Shown here: one piece after another, positions 22,299 through 30,979 of the stretch
How positions within the stretch are numbered: the first letter of the stretch is position 1
How the letters are laid out: each line of letters starts with the position of its first letter
DNA from: PALSA-911 sp037442565
Lineage (GTDB): Bacteria > Pseudomonadota > Alphaproteobacteria > Acetobacterales > Acetobacteraceae
DNA: 41,768 bases
Direction of reading: 5' to 3'
Assembly: GCA_037442565.1 (NCBI GenBank)
Contig: JBBIQA010000015.1
Location: forward strand, 1-41,768
The notes under the pieces: model-generated
Databases searched by the model: none
The model's input: only the letters and a program-made list of their open reading frames with translations
Told to the model about the DNA's origin: nothing
Position numbers and translations under genes: made by a program

Positions 22299-23669
22299 TC
22301 AGGCCGCCGGAGCAGCCTCGGGATTGGCCGGGGGCTCGGCCACCAGTTCCTCCGGCGTGACGGTCACGTCGTTCACCGTCGCCAGTTCCAGGACGTAATC
22401 GACCACCTTGTCCTCGAACAGGGGGCCCCGCAGCGACTCGGCGGCCTGCGGGTTGGCGCGGAAGAACTCCATCACCTGCTGTTCCTGGCCCTGGTAGCGC
22501 GACGCCTCCATGCGCATCGCACGGGTCATCTCGTCGGCGCCGACGGTCAGGCTGTTCACCCGGCCGATCTCGGCCAGCAGCAGGCCTAGGCGCACCCGGC
22601 GCTCGGCGATGGCGCGGTATTCGGACTTCAAGGTGTCCTCGTCCTTGGACTTGTCTTCCTCGTCCAGCTTGTCGGCGGCACGGTCGGCCTCGATGCGCTG
22701 CCAGATCTGGGCGAACTCGGCCTCCACCATGCCCTCGGGCGCGGGGAAGCTGGCTGTCGCGGCCAGCTGGTCCAGCAGCTCGCGCTTCAACCGCATGCGG
22801 GTCAGCTGGTCGTATTCGCGCTGCATCTGCTCGGTGATCAGGGTTCGAACCGGCTCAAGCCCCTCGAAACCGAGCTTCTTGCCCAACTCGTCGTCGACCT
22901 CCGGCAGCTTGGCGGTGCGCAGCTTCTTGGCGGTGATCTCGAAGGTCGCGGCCTTGCCGGCCAGTTCCTTGGCGCCGTATTCCTCGGGGAAGGTCACGTC
23001 GATCATCCGGGTCTCGCCCGGCTTCATGCCGATCATCCCCTCGGAGAAGCCGGGAATGAACCCGGCGCCGCCGATCTCCACGTCCATGTCCGTGCCGGTG
23101 CCGCCAGCGAAGGCCTCGCCATCGATGCGGCCGAGGTAATCCACCGTCAGCACGTCACCGGCCGCCGCGGTGCGGGTTTCCAGCTCTTCCGGCGTCAGGT
23201 CGACCAGTTCGCGGTTGCGCGTGGCGAGCTCGCCGAGCGCCTTGTCGACCGATTCCGCCGGCACCTCCGCCTTGCGGCGGGTCAGATGGATGGCCGCGAA
23301 ATCGGGCATCGCGATTTCCGGCAGCAGCTCCATCTCGACCTTGAATTCCAGGTCCTTGACGCCCTGGCCCTCAGTGTCGAGGCTGATCACCTCCACCTTC
23401 GGCTGCATGGCGGGGCGCAGGCCGCGATCGGTCATCACCTTCTGGGTGGCCTCGTTCACCTGTTCCTCGACCACCTCGGCGGTCACGGCGGTGCCGTAGC
23501 GCTGGCGCACGATGGTCATGGGCACCTTGCCGGGGCGGAAGCCCGGCAGGCGCAGGGTCTTGCCCAGATCGGCAAGGCGCGCGGTGCGGCGGCTCTCGAT
23601 GTCGCCGGCCGGAACGACCACGGTGAAAGCGCGCTTCAGCCCGTCGGAGAGCGTCTCGGTAACCTGCAT
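22299..23669 (-). CDS. tig: Trigger factor (ribosome-associated chaperone)
   Basis: Trigger factor binds the ribosome exit tunnel and folds nascent proteins. The ribosome-docking signature GFRPGKVP lies at about residues 43-50. An FKBP-type PPIase domain lies around 150-250 (DVLTVDYLGRIDGEAF, IPGFSEGMIGMKPGE), and a helical C-terminal chaperone domain follows. At 456 residues it is of normal length, with an Ala/Pro-rich end. ATG 23669 has GAGGA about 11 bases upstream. It is first in the tig-clpP-clpX-lon order, but the 220-bp spacer and candidate promoter before clpP argue against a single transcript. Confidence 0.97.
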   Translation of the reverse strand: MQVTETLSDGLKRAFTVVVPAGDIESRRTARLADLGKTLRLPGFRPGKVPMTIVRQRYGTAVTAEVVEEQVNEATQKVMTDRGLRPAMQPKVEVISLDTEGQGVKDLEFKVEMELLPEIAMPDFAAIHLTRRKAEVPAESVDKALGELATRNRELVDLTPEELETRTAAAGDVLTVDYLGRIDGEAFAGGTGTDMDVEIGGAGFIPGFSEGMIGMKPGETRMIDVTFPEEYGAKELAGKAATFEITAKKLRTAKLPEVDDELGKKLGFEGLEPVRTLITEQMQREYDQLTRMRLKRELLDQLAATASFPAPEGMVEAEFAQIWQRIEADRAADKLDEEDKSKDEDTLKSEYRAIAERRVRLGLLLAEIGRVNSLTVGADEMTRAMRMEASRYQGQEQQVMEFFRANPQAAESLRGPLFEDKVVDYVLELATVNDVTVTPEELVAEPPANPEAAPAA

Positions 23670-23770
23670 CTGTCAGGAAATCCTCAGTTAATCGTCGCCA
23701 AAATTCAACGCCGTCACAGGAACCCTCGCCGCACCCGATGTCGCGGCACCAAGCCGCGAGAAGGCACGAG

Positions 23771-23789
23771 AAAGGCCGCTCTCAGGCCT
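23771..23789 (-). terminator. Weak terminator-like hairpin after tRNA-Leu
   Basis: A 5-bp AGGCC/GGCCT stem with a 7-nt loop begins two bases after the encoded CCA end of tRNA-Leu and is followed on the minus strand by TTCTCGTG. The stem is short, so this is a candidate only. The remaining DNA to tig (23670-23770) shows no other feature I can support. Confidence 0.3.
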
Positions 23790-23790
23790 G

Positions 23791-23875
<85 letters not shown>

Positions 23876-24078
23876 TCCCCACCAGCGAAGCGCAGCAGGC
23901 AGCTACGCACGCGAAGCCCGCCGGCGGCGCAACGCACGAAAGAGCCGGGGGACTTAGCGCAGGTGTCACGCCACGACAAGCGCCCGCGCACATCGGGACC
24001 GCCGGCCACCGGCCGGCATAGCACGGAATAAAGTGTTAACATGACAGAAATACAACTCAAGACTGTAGTGCATTGAAT

Positions 24079-24084
24079 TATACT
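24079..24084 (+). promoter_or_regulatory. Candidate -10 box of the IclR-type gene (leaderless start)
   Basis: TATACT lies 6 bp before the ATG at 24091 inside an AT-rich stretch (24020-24092) that stands out from the GC-rich surroundings. A start of transcription about seven bases downstream would coincide with the ATG. The -35 area (near 24056) is weak. Confidence 0.4.
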
Positions 24085-24090
24085 ACCCTA

Positions 24091-24945
24091 ATGAAGAGCG
24101 CCGGGAGCCATCCCTCCCTCCAGCGAGCGAGCCGGGGATCCGCGAAGCCGGACAGCCCGCCGCCGGATGCCCGCCCCCAGCCCCGCGACTACAGCGTGGC
24201 CGCGGTGGACCGGGCACTCGACCTGCTGGAGGCCATGGCCCGGCTTGGGCCGTCCTCCCTCGCCAGCCTGGCCACGGCGACGGGATGCACCCGCAGCCTG
24301 GCGTTTCGTATGCTGCGCACCCTGGAGCGGCGGGGGGTCTCGGTTCAGGACGGCGCGCGCGGCCCCTGGCGGCTCGGTCCTCGCAACGCCACGCTCGGCC
24401 GCGTCGCGGCCGCGCAGGGTGCCCTGGCGGCGGCCGCGCGGCCGGTTCTCGCATCGCTGGCAAAGGTCAGCGGCGAGAACGCCTATCTGATGATGCGGGA
24501 AGGCGCGACCAGCCGGATCCAGGCGGTGCACAAGGCGGACCAGAGGCTGCGCCAACATGAGGAAATCGGCCAAATCCGCCAGTTGCATGCCGGACCGGGC
24601 CGGCTGTTGCTGGCCTATGCCCCGCCATCCCTGCAGAAGCATGCCCTGGCCGAGCGGCTGGCGCGCTTCACGCCGCAGACCCGGACCGACCCCGCCTGGA
24701 TCGCTGCCGACCTGCTGCGCATCCGATCGCGCGGCTATCTGCTGACGGTGCAGGAGGTCAACGAAGGCGGCATCGGCGTCGCCGCTCCCGTGCGCGAGCT
24801 GGGCGGCGAGGTGATCGCCGCCCTGTTCATCGCCACCGCGTCGCTGCGGACGCCGCTGGCGCAGGCACAAGCCCTGGTTCCGACGGTCATGGCCCACGCG
24901 GCCAGCCTTTCGAGGATCCTGGGCTATGCCGGCCAGAACCCGTAA
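24091..24945 (+). CDS. IclR-family transcriptional regulator
   Basis: IclR proteins are DNA-binding repressors or activators that sense small carbon metabolites. The 284-residue product has an N-terminal Pro/Ser-rich leader, then a winged helix-turn-helix at about 33-85 (SVAAVDRALDLLEAMARLG, LASLATATGCTRSLAFRMLRTLERRG). An effector domain follows with RPVLASLAKVSGENAYLMM, QLHAGPGRLLLAYAP, RSRGYLLTVQEVNEGGIGVAAPV and VIAALFIA. No ribosome site precedes the ATG; an in-frame TTG at 24073 has none either. It faces the minus-strand AceE-like gene, whose stop is 23 bp away, so a link to the malonate-type genes is plausible but unproven. A 6-bp stem (24947-24962) between the two stops is a poor terminator. 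Confidence 0.88.
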   Translation: MKSAGSHPSLQRASRGSAKPDSPPPDARPQPRDYSVAAVDRALDLLEAMARLGPSSLASLATATGCTRSLAFRMLRTLERRGVSVQDGARGPWRLGPRNATLGRVAAAQGALAAAARPVLASLAKVSGENAYLMMREGATSRIQAVHKADQRLRQHEEIGQIRQLHAGPGRLLLAYAPPSLQKHALAERLARFTPQTRTDPAWIAADLLRIRSRGYLLTVQEVNEGGIGVAAPVRELGGEVIAALFIATASLRTPLAQAQALVPTVMAHAASLSRILGYAGQNP

Positions 24946-24968
24946 GCAGGCGGCAGCGCCTGTGTCGA

Positions 24969-27368
24969 TCAGGCTCCCAGCAACGCCTGTGCGCAGGCAT
25001 CCAGGATCGCGTCGGAGTCCACCTCGTATTCGGCATAGAGGTCGGGCAGGTCGCCGCTCTGGCCGAAATGGTCCGGCCCGAGCGGCACCACGCGCTGGCC
25101 GCGCACCGCGCCGAGCCAGGAATGCGCCGCCGGGTGGCCGTCCAGCACCGTCACCAGCGCCGCCTCGGGCGCCAACGCGCCGAGAATGCGCTCGATATGC
25201 GCCGTCGCCGCCCGATCCCCCGCCCGGCGCGCCCGCTTGGCGTCCAACCACCCGGCATGCAGCCGATCCGGGCTGGTGATGGCCAGCAGACCCGCACCGG
25301 GATCTTCGCTGCGCAATTCGGCGAAAGCCGCCTCCGCCTCCGGCGCGATCGCTCCCTGATAGGCGATGGCGATCCGCGCCCCCGGCGCCGGCGGAACCGC
25401 CCAATGCGCCCCGGCGATCACCGAAGCCGGATCCAGCATCCGCTCCGGCTGATCGAGTTGGCGGGTTGACAGGCGCAACCACACCGCCGAGCCATCCGGC
25501 TGCTGCATGAAGTGGAACGCGTGGCGCAGCAGGATCGCGAGTTCATCGACATAGGCCGGCTCGAAGCTCGCCAGCCGGTCCGCCGCCATGCCGATCAGCG
25601 GGGTGTTGATCGACTGATGCTGCCCGCCTTCCGGCCCGAGCGTGATGCCGGACGGGGTGGAGACCAGCAAAAACCGCGCATCCTGGTAACAGGCATAGAT
25701 CAGCGCATCGAGGCCACGGTTGACGAACGGATCGTACACCGTGCCGATCGGCAGCACCCGCGCCCCCGTCAGCGAAGCGGAAAGCCCCGCGGCGCCCAGC
25801 AACAGGAACAAATTCTGCTCGGCGATACCCAGTTCGATGTGCTGGCCCTTGGGACTCATGCCCCAGCGCTGGGCGGACGCCAGCTTGGCATCGCGGAAAA
25901 CGTCGTTGCGGGTATGCCGGTCAAAGATCCCGCGCCGGTTTACCCAGGGTCCGAGATTGGTGGAAACCGTCACGTCCGGGCTGGTGGTCATGATGTGATC
26001 GGCAAGTTCCTTGTACGGCCCCTGCGGCCGGCCGATCTCGGCCAGGATCTCGCCGAAACCGCCCTGGGTGGAGGCCTTGCGGCCGGCCACCTTGGGCGCC
26101 GGCAGGAGGTCCGGCACGGCGACGATCGGCGCCGACAGCTTGCGGCCTTCCGGCGCCAGCTTCTCGGCGAAGGGCACCGTGTCCAGAAACGCCTGCATGT
26201 CCGGTCCGGAAATATCCAGGCCCTCGAACATGTCCCATTCATGGCCGGGACGGATGCCCAGCTGTTCGCGGAACAGTTCCATCTGCTCCTTGCTCATCAG
26301 CCCGGAGTGATTGTCCTTGTGGCCGGCGAAGGGCAGGCCCATGCCCTTGATCGTATAGGCAATAAAGCAGGTCGGCTGGTCGCCCTCGGCATCGGCCGCG
26401 CGCAGCGTCTCGATGATCGTCTCGATGTCATGGCCGCCCAGATTCATCATCAGCTCGGCCAGTTCGTCGTCCGACAGCGGATCGAGAATGCCGCGCACGC
26501 CCTTGGACCGGCCAAGATCGGTCAGCAGCGTCTGCCGCCAGGCCGCGCCGCCCTGGAAGGTCAGCGCCGAATACAGGCTGTTCGGGCAGTCATCGATCCA
26601 GGCGCGCAGCAGATCGCCGCCCTCGCGGGCAAAAGCCGCCTGCAGCTTGCGGCCGTATTTGATCGTGACGACGTTCCAGCCCATGTCGCGGAACAGCCCT
26701 TCGATGCGGCCGAACAATCGGTCTGGAACCACAGAATCAAGGCTTTGGCGGTTGTAGTCGATAATCCACCAGACATCGCGAACGTCGTGCTTCCAACCCT
26801 CCAGCAACGCCTCGTAGATATTGCCCTCGTCCAGTTCCGCGTCGCCGCAGATCGCGATGTGCCGCCCATGCGGCAGACCGGGGCGCGACAGGCCGTGCAG
26901 GCGCACATAATCCTGCATCAGCGCAGAAAAGCTGGTCAGGGCGACGCCAAGCCCGACCGACCCAGTGGAGAAATCCACCTCCCCGCCATCCTTCACCCGC
27001 GATGGATAGGGCTGAATGCCGCCGAACTGGCGCAGCCCGGCCATCTTGTCGACGGTCTGCCGGCCCAGCAGGTAGTTGATCGCATGAAACACCGGCCCGG
27101 CATGCGGCTTCACCGCGATGCGGTCCTGCGGCCGGGCGATCTCGAAATACAGCGCCGTCAGGATGGAGATGCACGACGCACAGGAGGCCTGGTGTCCACC
27201 GACCTTCAGCCCATCCCGGTTGGGCCGGATGTGATTGGCGTTGTGGATCATCCACGCCGACAGCCAGAGCAGCTTTTTTTCCAGCTGCTTCAGTACTCGA
27301 ACCCGATCGCTGTCCGCCGCTGCGCCATGCGCGGAGATCGGAGCAGGCGCGATAGATGGTGCGTTCAT
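24969..27368 (-). CDS. AceE-like thiamine-diphosphate 2-oxoacid dehydrogenase E1 / transketolase-type protein
   Basis: The 799-residue protein resembles homodimeric pyruvate dehydrogenase E1 (AceE, usually near 890 residues). It has an N-terminal GGHQASCASCISILTALYF segment, a ThDP/Mg motif GDAELDEGN (175-183) with YNRQSLD (205-211), and a second half with HIELGIAEQNLFLLLGAAGLS and GPEGGQHQS as in AceE-type middle domains. The motif reads GDA where AceE has GDG. AceE-type enzymes decarboxylate a 2-oxoacid and acylate a lipoyl E2, but no E2 or E3 gene is visible here. The true substrate is therefore unknown: pyruvate, 2-oxobutyrate, 2-oxoglutarate or a transketolase-like reaction remain possible. 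ATG 27368 lies 22 bp after the malonyl-CoA decarboxylase stop on the same strand, suggesting co-transcription. Confidence 0.85.
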   Translation of the reverse strand: MNAPSIAPAPISAHGAAADSDRVRVLKQLEKKLLWLSAWMIHNANHIRPNRDGLKVGGHQASCASCISILTALYFEIARPQDRIAVKPHAGPVFHAINYLLGRQTVDKMAGLRQFGGIQPYPSRVKDGGEVDFSTGSVGLGVALTSFSALMQDYVRLHGLSRPGLPHGRHIAICGDAELDEGNIYEALLEGWKHDVRDVWWIIDYNRQSLDSVVPDRLFGRIEGLFRDMGWNVVTIKYGRKLQAAFAREGGDLLRAWIDDCPNSLYSALTFQGGAAWRQTLLTDLGRSKGVRGILDPLSDDELAELMMNLGGHDIETIIETLRAADAEGDQPTCFIAYTIKGMGLPFAGHKDNHSGLMSKEQMELFREQLGIRPGHEWDMFEGLDISGPDMQAFLDTVPFAEKLAPEGRKLSAPIVAVPDLLPAPKVAGRKASTQGGFGEILAEIGRPQGPYKELADHIMTTSPDVTVSTNLGPWVNRRGIFDRHTRNDVFRDAKLASAQRWGMSPKGQHIELGIAEQNLFLLLGAAGLSASLTGARVLPIGTVYDPFVNRGLDALIYACYQDARFLLVSTPSGITLGPEGGQHQSINTPLIGMAADRLASFEPAYVDELAILLRHAFHFMQQPDGSAVWLRLSTRQLDQPERMLDPASVIAGAHWAVPPAPGARIAIAYQGAIAPEAEAAFAELRSEDPGAGLLAITSPDRLHAGWLDAKRARRAGDRAATAHIERILGALAPEAALVTVLDGHPAAHSWLGAVRGQRVVPLGPDHFGQSGDLPDLYAEYEVDSDAILDACAQALLGA

Positions 27369-27390
27369 TTTGTCCGTATTCCCTAGAACT

Positions 27391-28782
27391 TCAGACCCAG
27401 CCGCGCGCCAGGCGTCGCACCGTGATCGAGGCATTTCGCTTGCCCTCGCCGGCGTAATCCTCGTGCCAATCCTCGATCTTCTGCAAATCGTAGAGGTAAT
27501 TGACCATCAGGGTCGCGCTCTCCTTGTTGCCCTTGTCGGAGATGTCGCCGAGCGGGTTGATCCGCTCCACGCGGGCACCGTTGGAAAGATGGAAATGCGC
27601 GACCGGATCGCGCGCCCGCTTGCCAGCGCTCGCGCTCAGCAGATAGCCGGCCGAGAGCCGGGTCAGCACCGGCTCGGCGGCGGCCAACAGGTCCGGTTTG
27701 TTGTGCCAGCCCCGCTGCTTCAGGATGGAGGCCAAGGCGGCCGCGCCGGTTTCGGCCTCCGGGCCGGCGGCACGCAGAGCCGCGGTCTCCTCCTCCGACA
27801 ACAGGCCGTCCGCATTGGCCTTCAGTGTCTCATCCAGCCACAGGCGGAAGCCAGGTATGGGAGACAGTGTGGCGAATGTTTTGATATTACGGAATTCTGC
27901 CGACAAAAGCTCGACCACCCGCTTGATCAGGAAATTGCCGAAACTGATGCCGGCCAGACCACGCTGGCAGTTGCTGATGGAGTAGAAGATCGCCGTATCG
28001 GCCGCATGCGGATCGAGCAGCGGCGCGTCCTCGTCCAGCAGGGCCTGCACGCTGCCGGCGAGGCCGGTCACCAGCGCGACCTCGACGAAGATCAGCGGTT
28101 CTCCCGGCATGCGCGGATGGAAGAACGCATAGCAGCGGCGGTCGGAATCCAGCCGGTTCTTCAAATCGGTCCAGGAGCGGATGGCGTGCACCGCCTCGTA
28201 GCTGACGAGCTTTTCCAGCAGGGACGCCGGGCTCGACCAGTCGATGCGGGCCAGATCGAGAAAGCCGAGGTCGAACCAGCTCGCCAGCAGGCCGCGCAGA
28301 TCCGAATCCAGCGCCGCCAGTTGCTTGTCGCCGCGCGTCCTGGTCAGCAGCAGTGCGCGCAGATCGACCAGGAACTTGATCCCCTCCGGTATCGAGCTGA
28401 ACTGGCTCAGCAGCCGCATCCGCGGCGCTTCGAGCGCGCGGCGCAGGCCGGCGGTGGCAGCGGCGCGACCGGCGGGGTCGGTCTCCGCCTGCACCGCGGC
28501 GACGGCGGCGGCGACGATCTCCGGATCGGAGTCGAAGCCGGCCAGGGTGCGCAGGAAGTCGATCCGCCCGGCCTCGTCCAGCGAGAGATAGGTCGTGGCC
28601 AGCCCGGCGGTGCGGTTGCGCGCGCTGACCTCGCCGCCGCGGCCGTCCAGGCAGGCGCGCATCTGCTGCTCGATGCTCAGCGCCGGCACGCCGGGCGGGG
28701 CGGATGTGCGCTCGCGCCAGAGCGAGCCGATGCGGCGCAGGGTACGGTCGAACAGGCCGGCGGCGGTCGCGATATCGCTCAT
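27391..28782 (-). CDS. Malonyl-CoA decarboxylase
   Basis: This enzyme converts malonyl-CoA to acetyl-CoA and CO2 using a GNAT-like catalytic fold. The 463-residue product has an N-terminal helical domain (about 20-170) and the catalytic domain with FYSISNCQRGLAGISFGNF (Ser near 268-270) and DPVAHFHLSNGARVERI (His398), both equivalent to the Ser/His pair known in human MLYCD. The C-terminus SATLMVNYLYD also fits the family. ATG 28782 has AGGAG seven bases upstream. It lies 24 bp after nnr and 22 bp before the AceE-like gene, so an nnr-MCD-AceE-like transcript is likely. No malonyl-CoA synthetase or malonate transporter gene is recognisable nearby. Confidence 0.95.
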   Translation of the reverse strand: MSDIATAAGLFDRTLRRIGSLWRERTSAPPGVPALSIEQQMRACLDGRGGEVSARNRTAGLATTYLSLDEAGRIDFLRTLAGFDSDPEIVAAAVAAVQAETDPAGRAAATAGLRRALEAPRMRLLSQFSSIPEGIKFLVDLRALLLTRTRGDKQLAALDSDLRGLLASWFDLGFLDLARIDWSSPASLLEKLVSYEAVHAIRSWTDLKNRLDSDRRCYAFFHPRMPGEPLIFVEVALVTGLAGSVQALLDEDAPLLDPHAADTAIFYSISNCQRGLAGISFGNFLIKRVVELLSAEFRNIKTFATLSPIPGFRLWLDETLKANADGLLSEEETAALRAAGPEAETGAAALASILKQRGWHNKPDLLAAAEPVLTRLSAGYLLSASAGKRARDPVAHFHLSNGARVERINPLGDISDKGNKESATLMVNYLYDLQKIEDWHEDYAGEGKRNASITVRRLARGWV

Positions 28783-28806
28783 GCGGGGCTCCTGGAAGGT
28801 CTGCCC

Positions 28807-30291
28807 TTATAGCCTGACCTGGTAACTTTCGTCTTGGGGGAAAGGCAGCGCATCGGCGGCTTGTGCGATCGCCGCGGCAAGTCTGGGCACGATGTCCTCG
28901 GCCAGCATGCCCGGCCCTGCGAGACGCGCGGCGCGGCCATGCAGCCAGGCGCCGGCGGCGGCGGCATCCAAGGTCCGCATCCCCTGCGCCAGCAGCCCGG
29001 CGATGATGCCGGCCAGAACGTCCCCGGCCCCGGCGGTGGCGAGCCAGGGCGGCGCCGAGGCGTTGATCACCGCCTGCCCGTCCGGTGCGGCCACCACCGT
29101 GTCGGGTCCCTTCAGCAACACAACCGCGCCGGTCTGCCGCGCCGCCGCTCGCGCCGCTTCCAGCCGGTTGGCGCCGATGGCGCCGAACACACGGGCGAAT
29201 TCCCCCTCATGCGGCGTCAGCACCGCCGCGCCGCGCAATGCGGCCGGATTGCCGGCGCAGGCGCTGAAGGCGTCGGCGTCGGCGACCACCTGCCGGCCCG
29301 AGGCCAGCAGCACCGGCAGCGCGGCACGGGTCGCGTCGATCCCGAGGCCGGGGCCACAAACCCAGACGTTGCGGCGGGGATCGCTCAGGAGCACCTCGAC
29401 CGGCCGCTCGTCCACCAGCACGCCGGCGGCGCCAGCGCGGTACAGGTCTGCGTTGCCGTGGGCGGCGATGGTCAACATCCCGGCCCCGGTGCGCCGCGCC
29501 GCCTCCGCCGCCAGCCGGGCCGCGCCGGTCATGGCTGCGCCGCCCAGGATGGTTACGTGACCCCGGCTGTATTTGTGCCCGTCCAGCCGCAGCGGTGGAA
29601 CACGCCAGAGGCCGGGCAGGTTGATCCGGCAATCAGGCCGAATCTCCGCCAGCACCGCGGCCGGCAGACCGATATCGGCCAGCACCAGTTCCCCACACAA
29701 CCGCCGCCCCGGCAGCAGCAGATGGCCCGGCTTCAGCCGGAAGAATGTCACGGTCAGGTCGGCTTGCGGCGCGAAGCCGCGCACTGCGCCGGATGCGCCA
29801 TCCAGGCCGCTCGGCACGTCCACCGCCACGACGCGCGATGCCGCGGCCAGGGTCTGCGCCGCCAGCCCATCGACGTCGCGCGCCAATCCGGCGCCGAACA
29901 CCGCGTCCACCACCAGCGCCGCGCGCGCCGCCTCCGCCGGGGTGAAGGCGGTCGTCGGGCCGTGCCACCCGGCTGCGGCCCAGGCGGCGTCCGTTCCCGC
30001 CCGCGGCGGAGCCAGCGCGGCGACCGTGACCGGCCAGCCTTCCTGCTGCAAATGCCGGGCGATGACATAGCCGTCGCCGCCATTGTTGCCGGGGCCGCAC
30101 AGCACCAGCGTGCGGCAGGGGCGCAGCCGGGCCCGGATCGCCCGCGCCACCGCCCGTCCCGCGTGCTCCATCAGCTGTACCCCGGGCGCACCCAGCCCCG
30201 GCGCCAGCGCATCGGCTCGGCCCATCTGCGCGGGCGTGAGCAGTTCCGGGCGCTGCAGCAGGTTGTTTTCCCAGGCGCTGTCGAATTCCAT
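28807..30291 (-). CDS. nnr: Bifunctional NAD(P)HX epimerase / dehydratase
   Basis: This metabolite-repair enzyme restores hydrated NADH and NADPH. The N-terminal YjeF/NnrE epimerase half has LLTPAQMGRAD and LCGPGNNGGDGYVIARHL and covers about residues 1-210. The C-terminal ribokinase-like NnrD half has LDGHKYSRGHVTILGGAAMTGA, LTPHEGEFARVFG, VVLLKGPDTVVA and the nucleotide motif TAGAGDVLAGIIAGLLAQG. At 494 residues the fusion is the usual size. The start is taken at ATG 30291. The frame is open to 30420, but that extension only translates the promoter repeat. No strong ribosome site is seen. It is divergent from a ParA-type gene and probably heads the transcript that includes malonyl-CoA decarboxylase. 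Confidence 0.93.
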   Translation of the reverse strand: MEFDSAWENNLLQRPELLTPAQMGRADALAPGLGAPGVQLMEHAGRAVARAIRARLRPCRTLVLCGPGNNGGDGYVIARHLQQEGWPVTVAALAPPRAGTDAAWAAAGWHGPTTAFTPAEAARAALVVDAVFGAGLARDVDGLAAQTLAAASRVVAVDVPSGLDGASGAVRGFAPQADLTVTFFRLKPGHLLLPGRRLCGELVLADIGLPAAVLAEIRPDCRINLPGLWRVPPLRLDGHKYSRGHVTILGGAAMTGAARLAAEAARRTGAGMLTIAAHGNADLYRAGAAGVLVDERPVEVLLSDPRRNVWVCGPGLGIDATRAALPVLLASGRQVVADADAFSACAGNPAALRGAAVLTPHEGEFARVFGAIGANRLEAARAAARQTGAVVLLKGPDTVVAAPDGQAVINASAPPWLATAGAGDVLAGIIAGLLAQGMRTLDAAAAGAWLHGRAARLAGPGMLAEDIVPRLAAAIAQAADALPFPQDESYQVRL

Positions 30292-30368
30292 CCAGCCACT
30301 GTGCCAGACAAGCCGCGCAGGGTCGATTTCGACCGGTCCCGGATTGGTATCCCCTTCCAGCTTCCGAT

Positions 30369-30422
30369 CGGATACTGTGCTGCGGCGCAGCAGTTCGGAT
30401 AAGATGCTGCGGCGCAGCAATG
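30369..30422. repeat. 27-bp tandem repeat with near-palindrome in the nnr/parA intergenic region
   Basis: Two adjacent 27-bp copies (30369-30395 and 30396-30422) share CGGATA, three variable bases and TGCTGCGGCGCAGCA. The latter has 6-bp dyad symmetry (TGCTGC/GCAGCA around GGC). The copies fill the short space just before the plus-strand ATPase gene and upstream of nnr, a place expected for operators. The second copy ends within 13 bp of the ParA ATG. Confidence 0.85.
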
Positions 30423-30434
30423 GAGTCGCAGCCG

Positions 30435-30979
30435 ATGGCCATCGTGATCACGGTCGCCCAGCAGAAGGGCGGCGCCGGCAAGACCACCCTGGCGGCCCAT
30501 CTGGCGGCGGCCCTGGCCGCGGACCGGCGCGTGGCATTGCTGGACATCGACCCGCAGCGCAGCCTGTCGCGCTGGCACGCGCTGCGCGGTGCCCGGGCCA
30601 ATGCCCCGGCCGAAATTCATCTGTCGCAGGTGTCCGGCTGGCGGCTGGCCGCAGAACTGGAAAAGCTCAAACGCAGCCACGATGTCGTGCTGATCGACAG
30701 CCCGCCGCAGATCGACACCGAGGCCCGCCTGGCGATCCGCAGTGCCGACCTGGTGCTGGTGCCGGTGCAGCCCAGTCCGCCCGATCTCTGGGCCGCCGAG
30801 GGCACGCTGAAACTGGCCCTGACGGAAAAGCGCCGCGCGGCCCTGGTGCTGAACCGCTCGCCCAAGGCATCCAAATTGCGCAGCGCTGTGGAAACCGCGA
30901 TCGCCCGGGAAGGTTTCCGGCTATGCTCCGCCGTGCTCGGCAACCGCGCCGGATTCGCCAACGCCTTCGCCGTCGGGCT
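30435..30979 (+). CDS. ParA/MinD-type ATPase, C-terminus lost in gap
   Basis: The 181-residue fragment has the deviant Walker A KGGAGKTT (starting at residue 11), the switch I region DIDPQRSLSRW, the Walker B-like VVLIDSPPQID and VLVPVQPSPPDLWA, all typical of short orphan ParA proteins of about 210 residues. ParA-type ATPases position DNA, plasmids or protein complexes. No ParB gene or parS-like site is evident nearby. ATG 30435 is chosen because GGAG lies nine bases upstream. An in-frame ATG at 30420 would lie inside the tandem repeat. About 30 residues are lost in the gap. Confidence 0.88.

Noticed and set aside
24001..24017. GCCGGCC/GGCCGGC palindrome near tRNA-Leu and the IclR gene
   Set aside because: A 7-bp GC-only stem is expected by chance in this composition and no T-run follows.
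24088..25482. Minus-strand open frame opposite the IclR gene and into the AceE-like gene
   Set aside because: It is Gly/Arg/Ala-rich without family similarity and overlaps two well-supported genes.
30291..30420. Upstream extension of nnr to 30420 adding 43 residues
   Set aside because: It only translates the 27-bp tandem repeat and promoter region, and family proteins begin near LLTPAQM.
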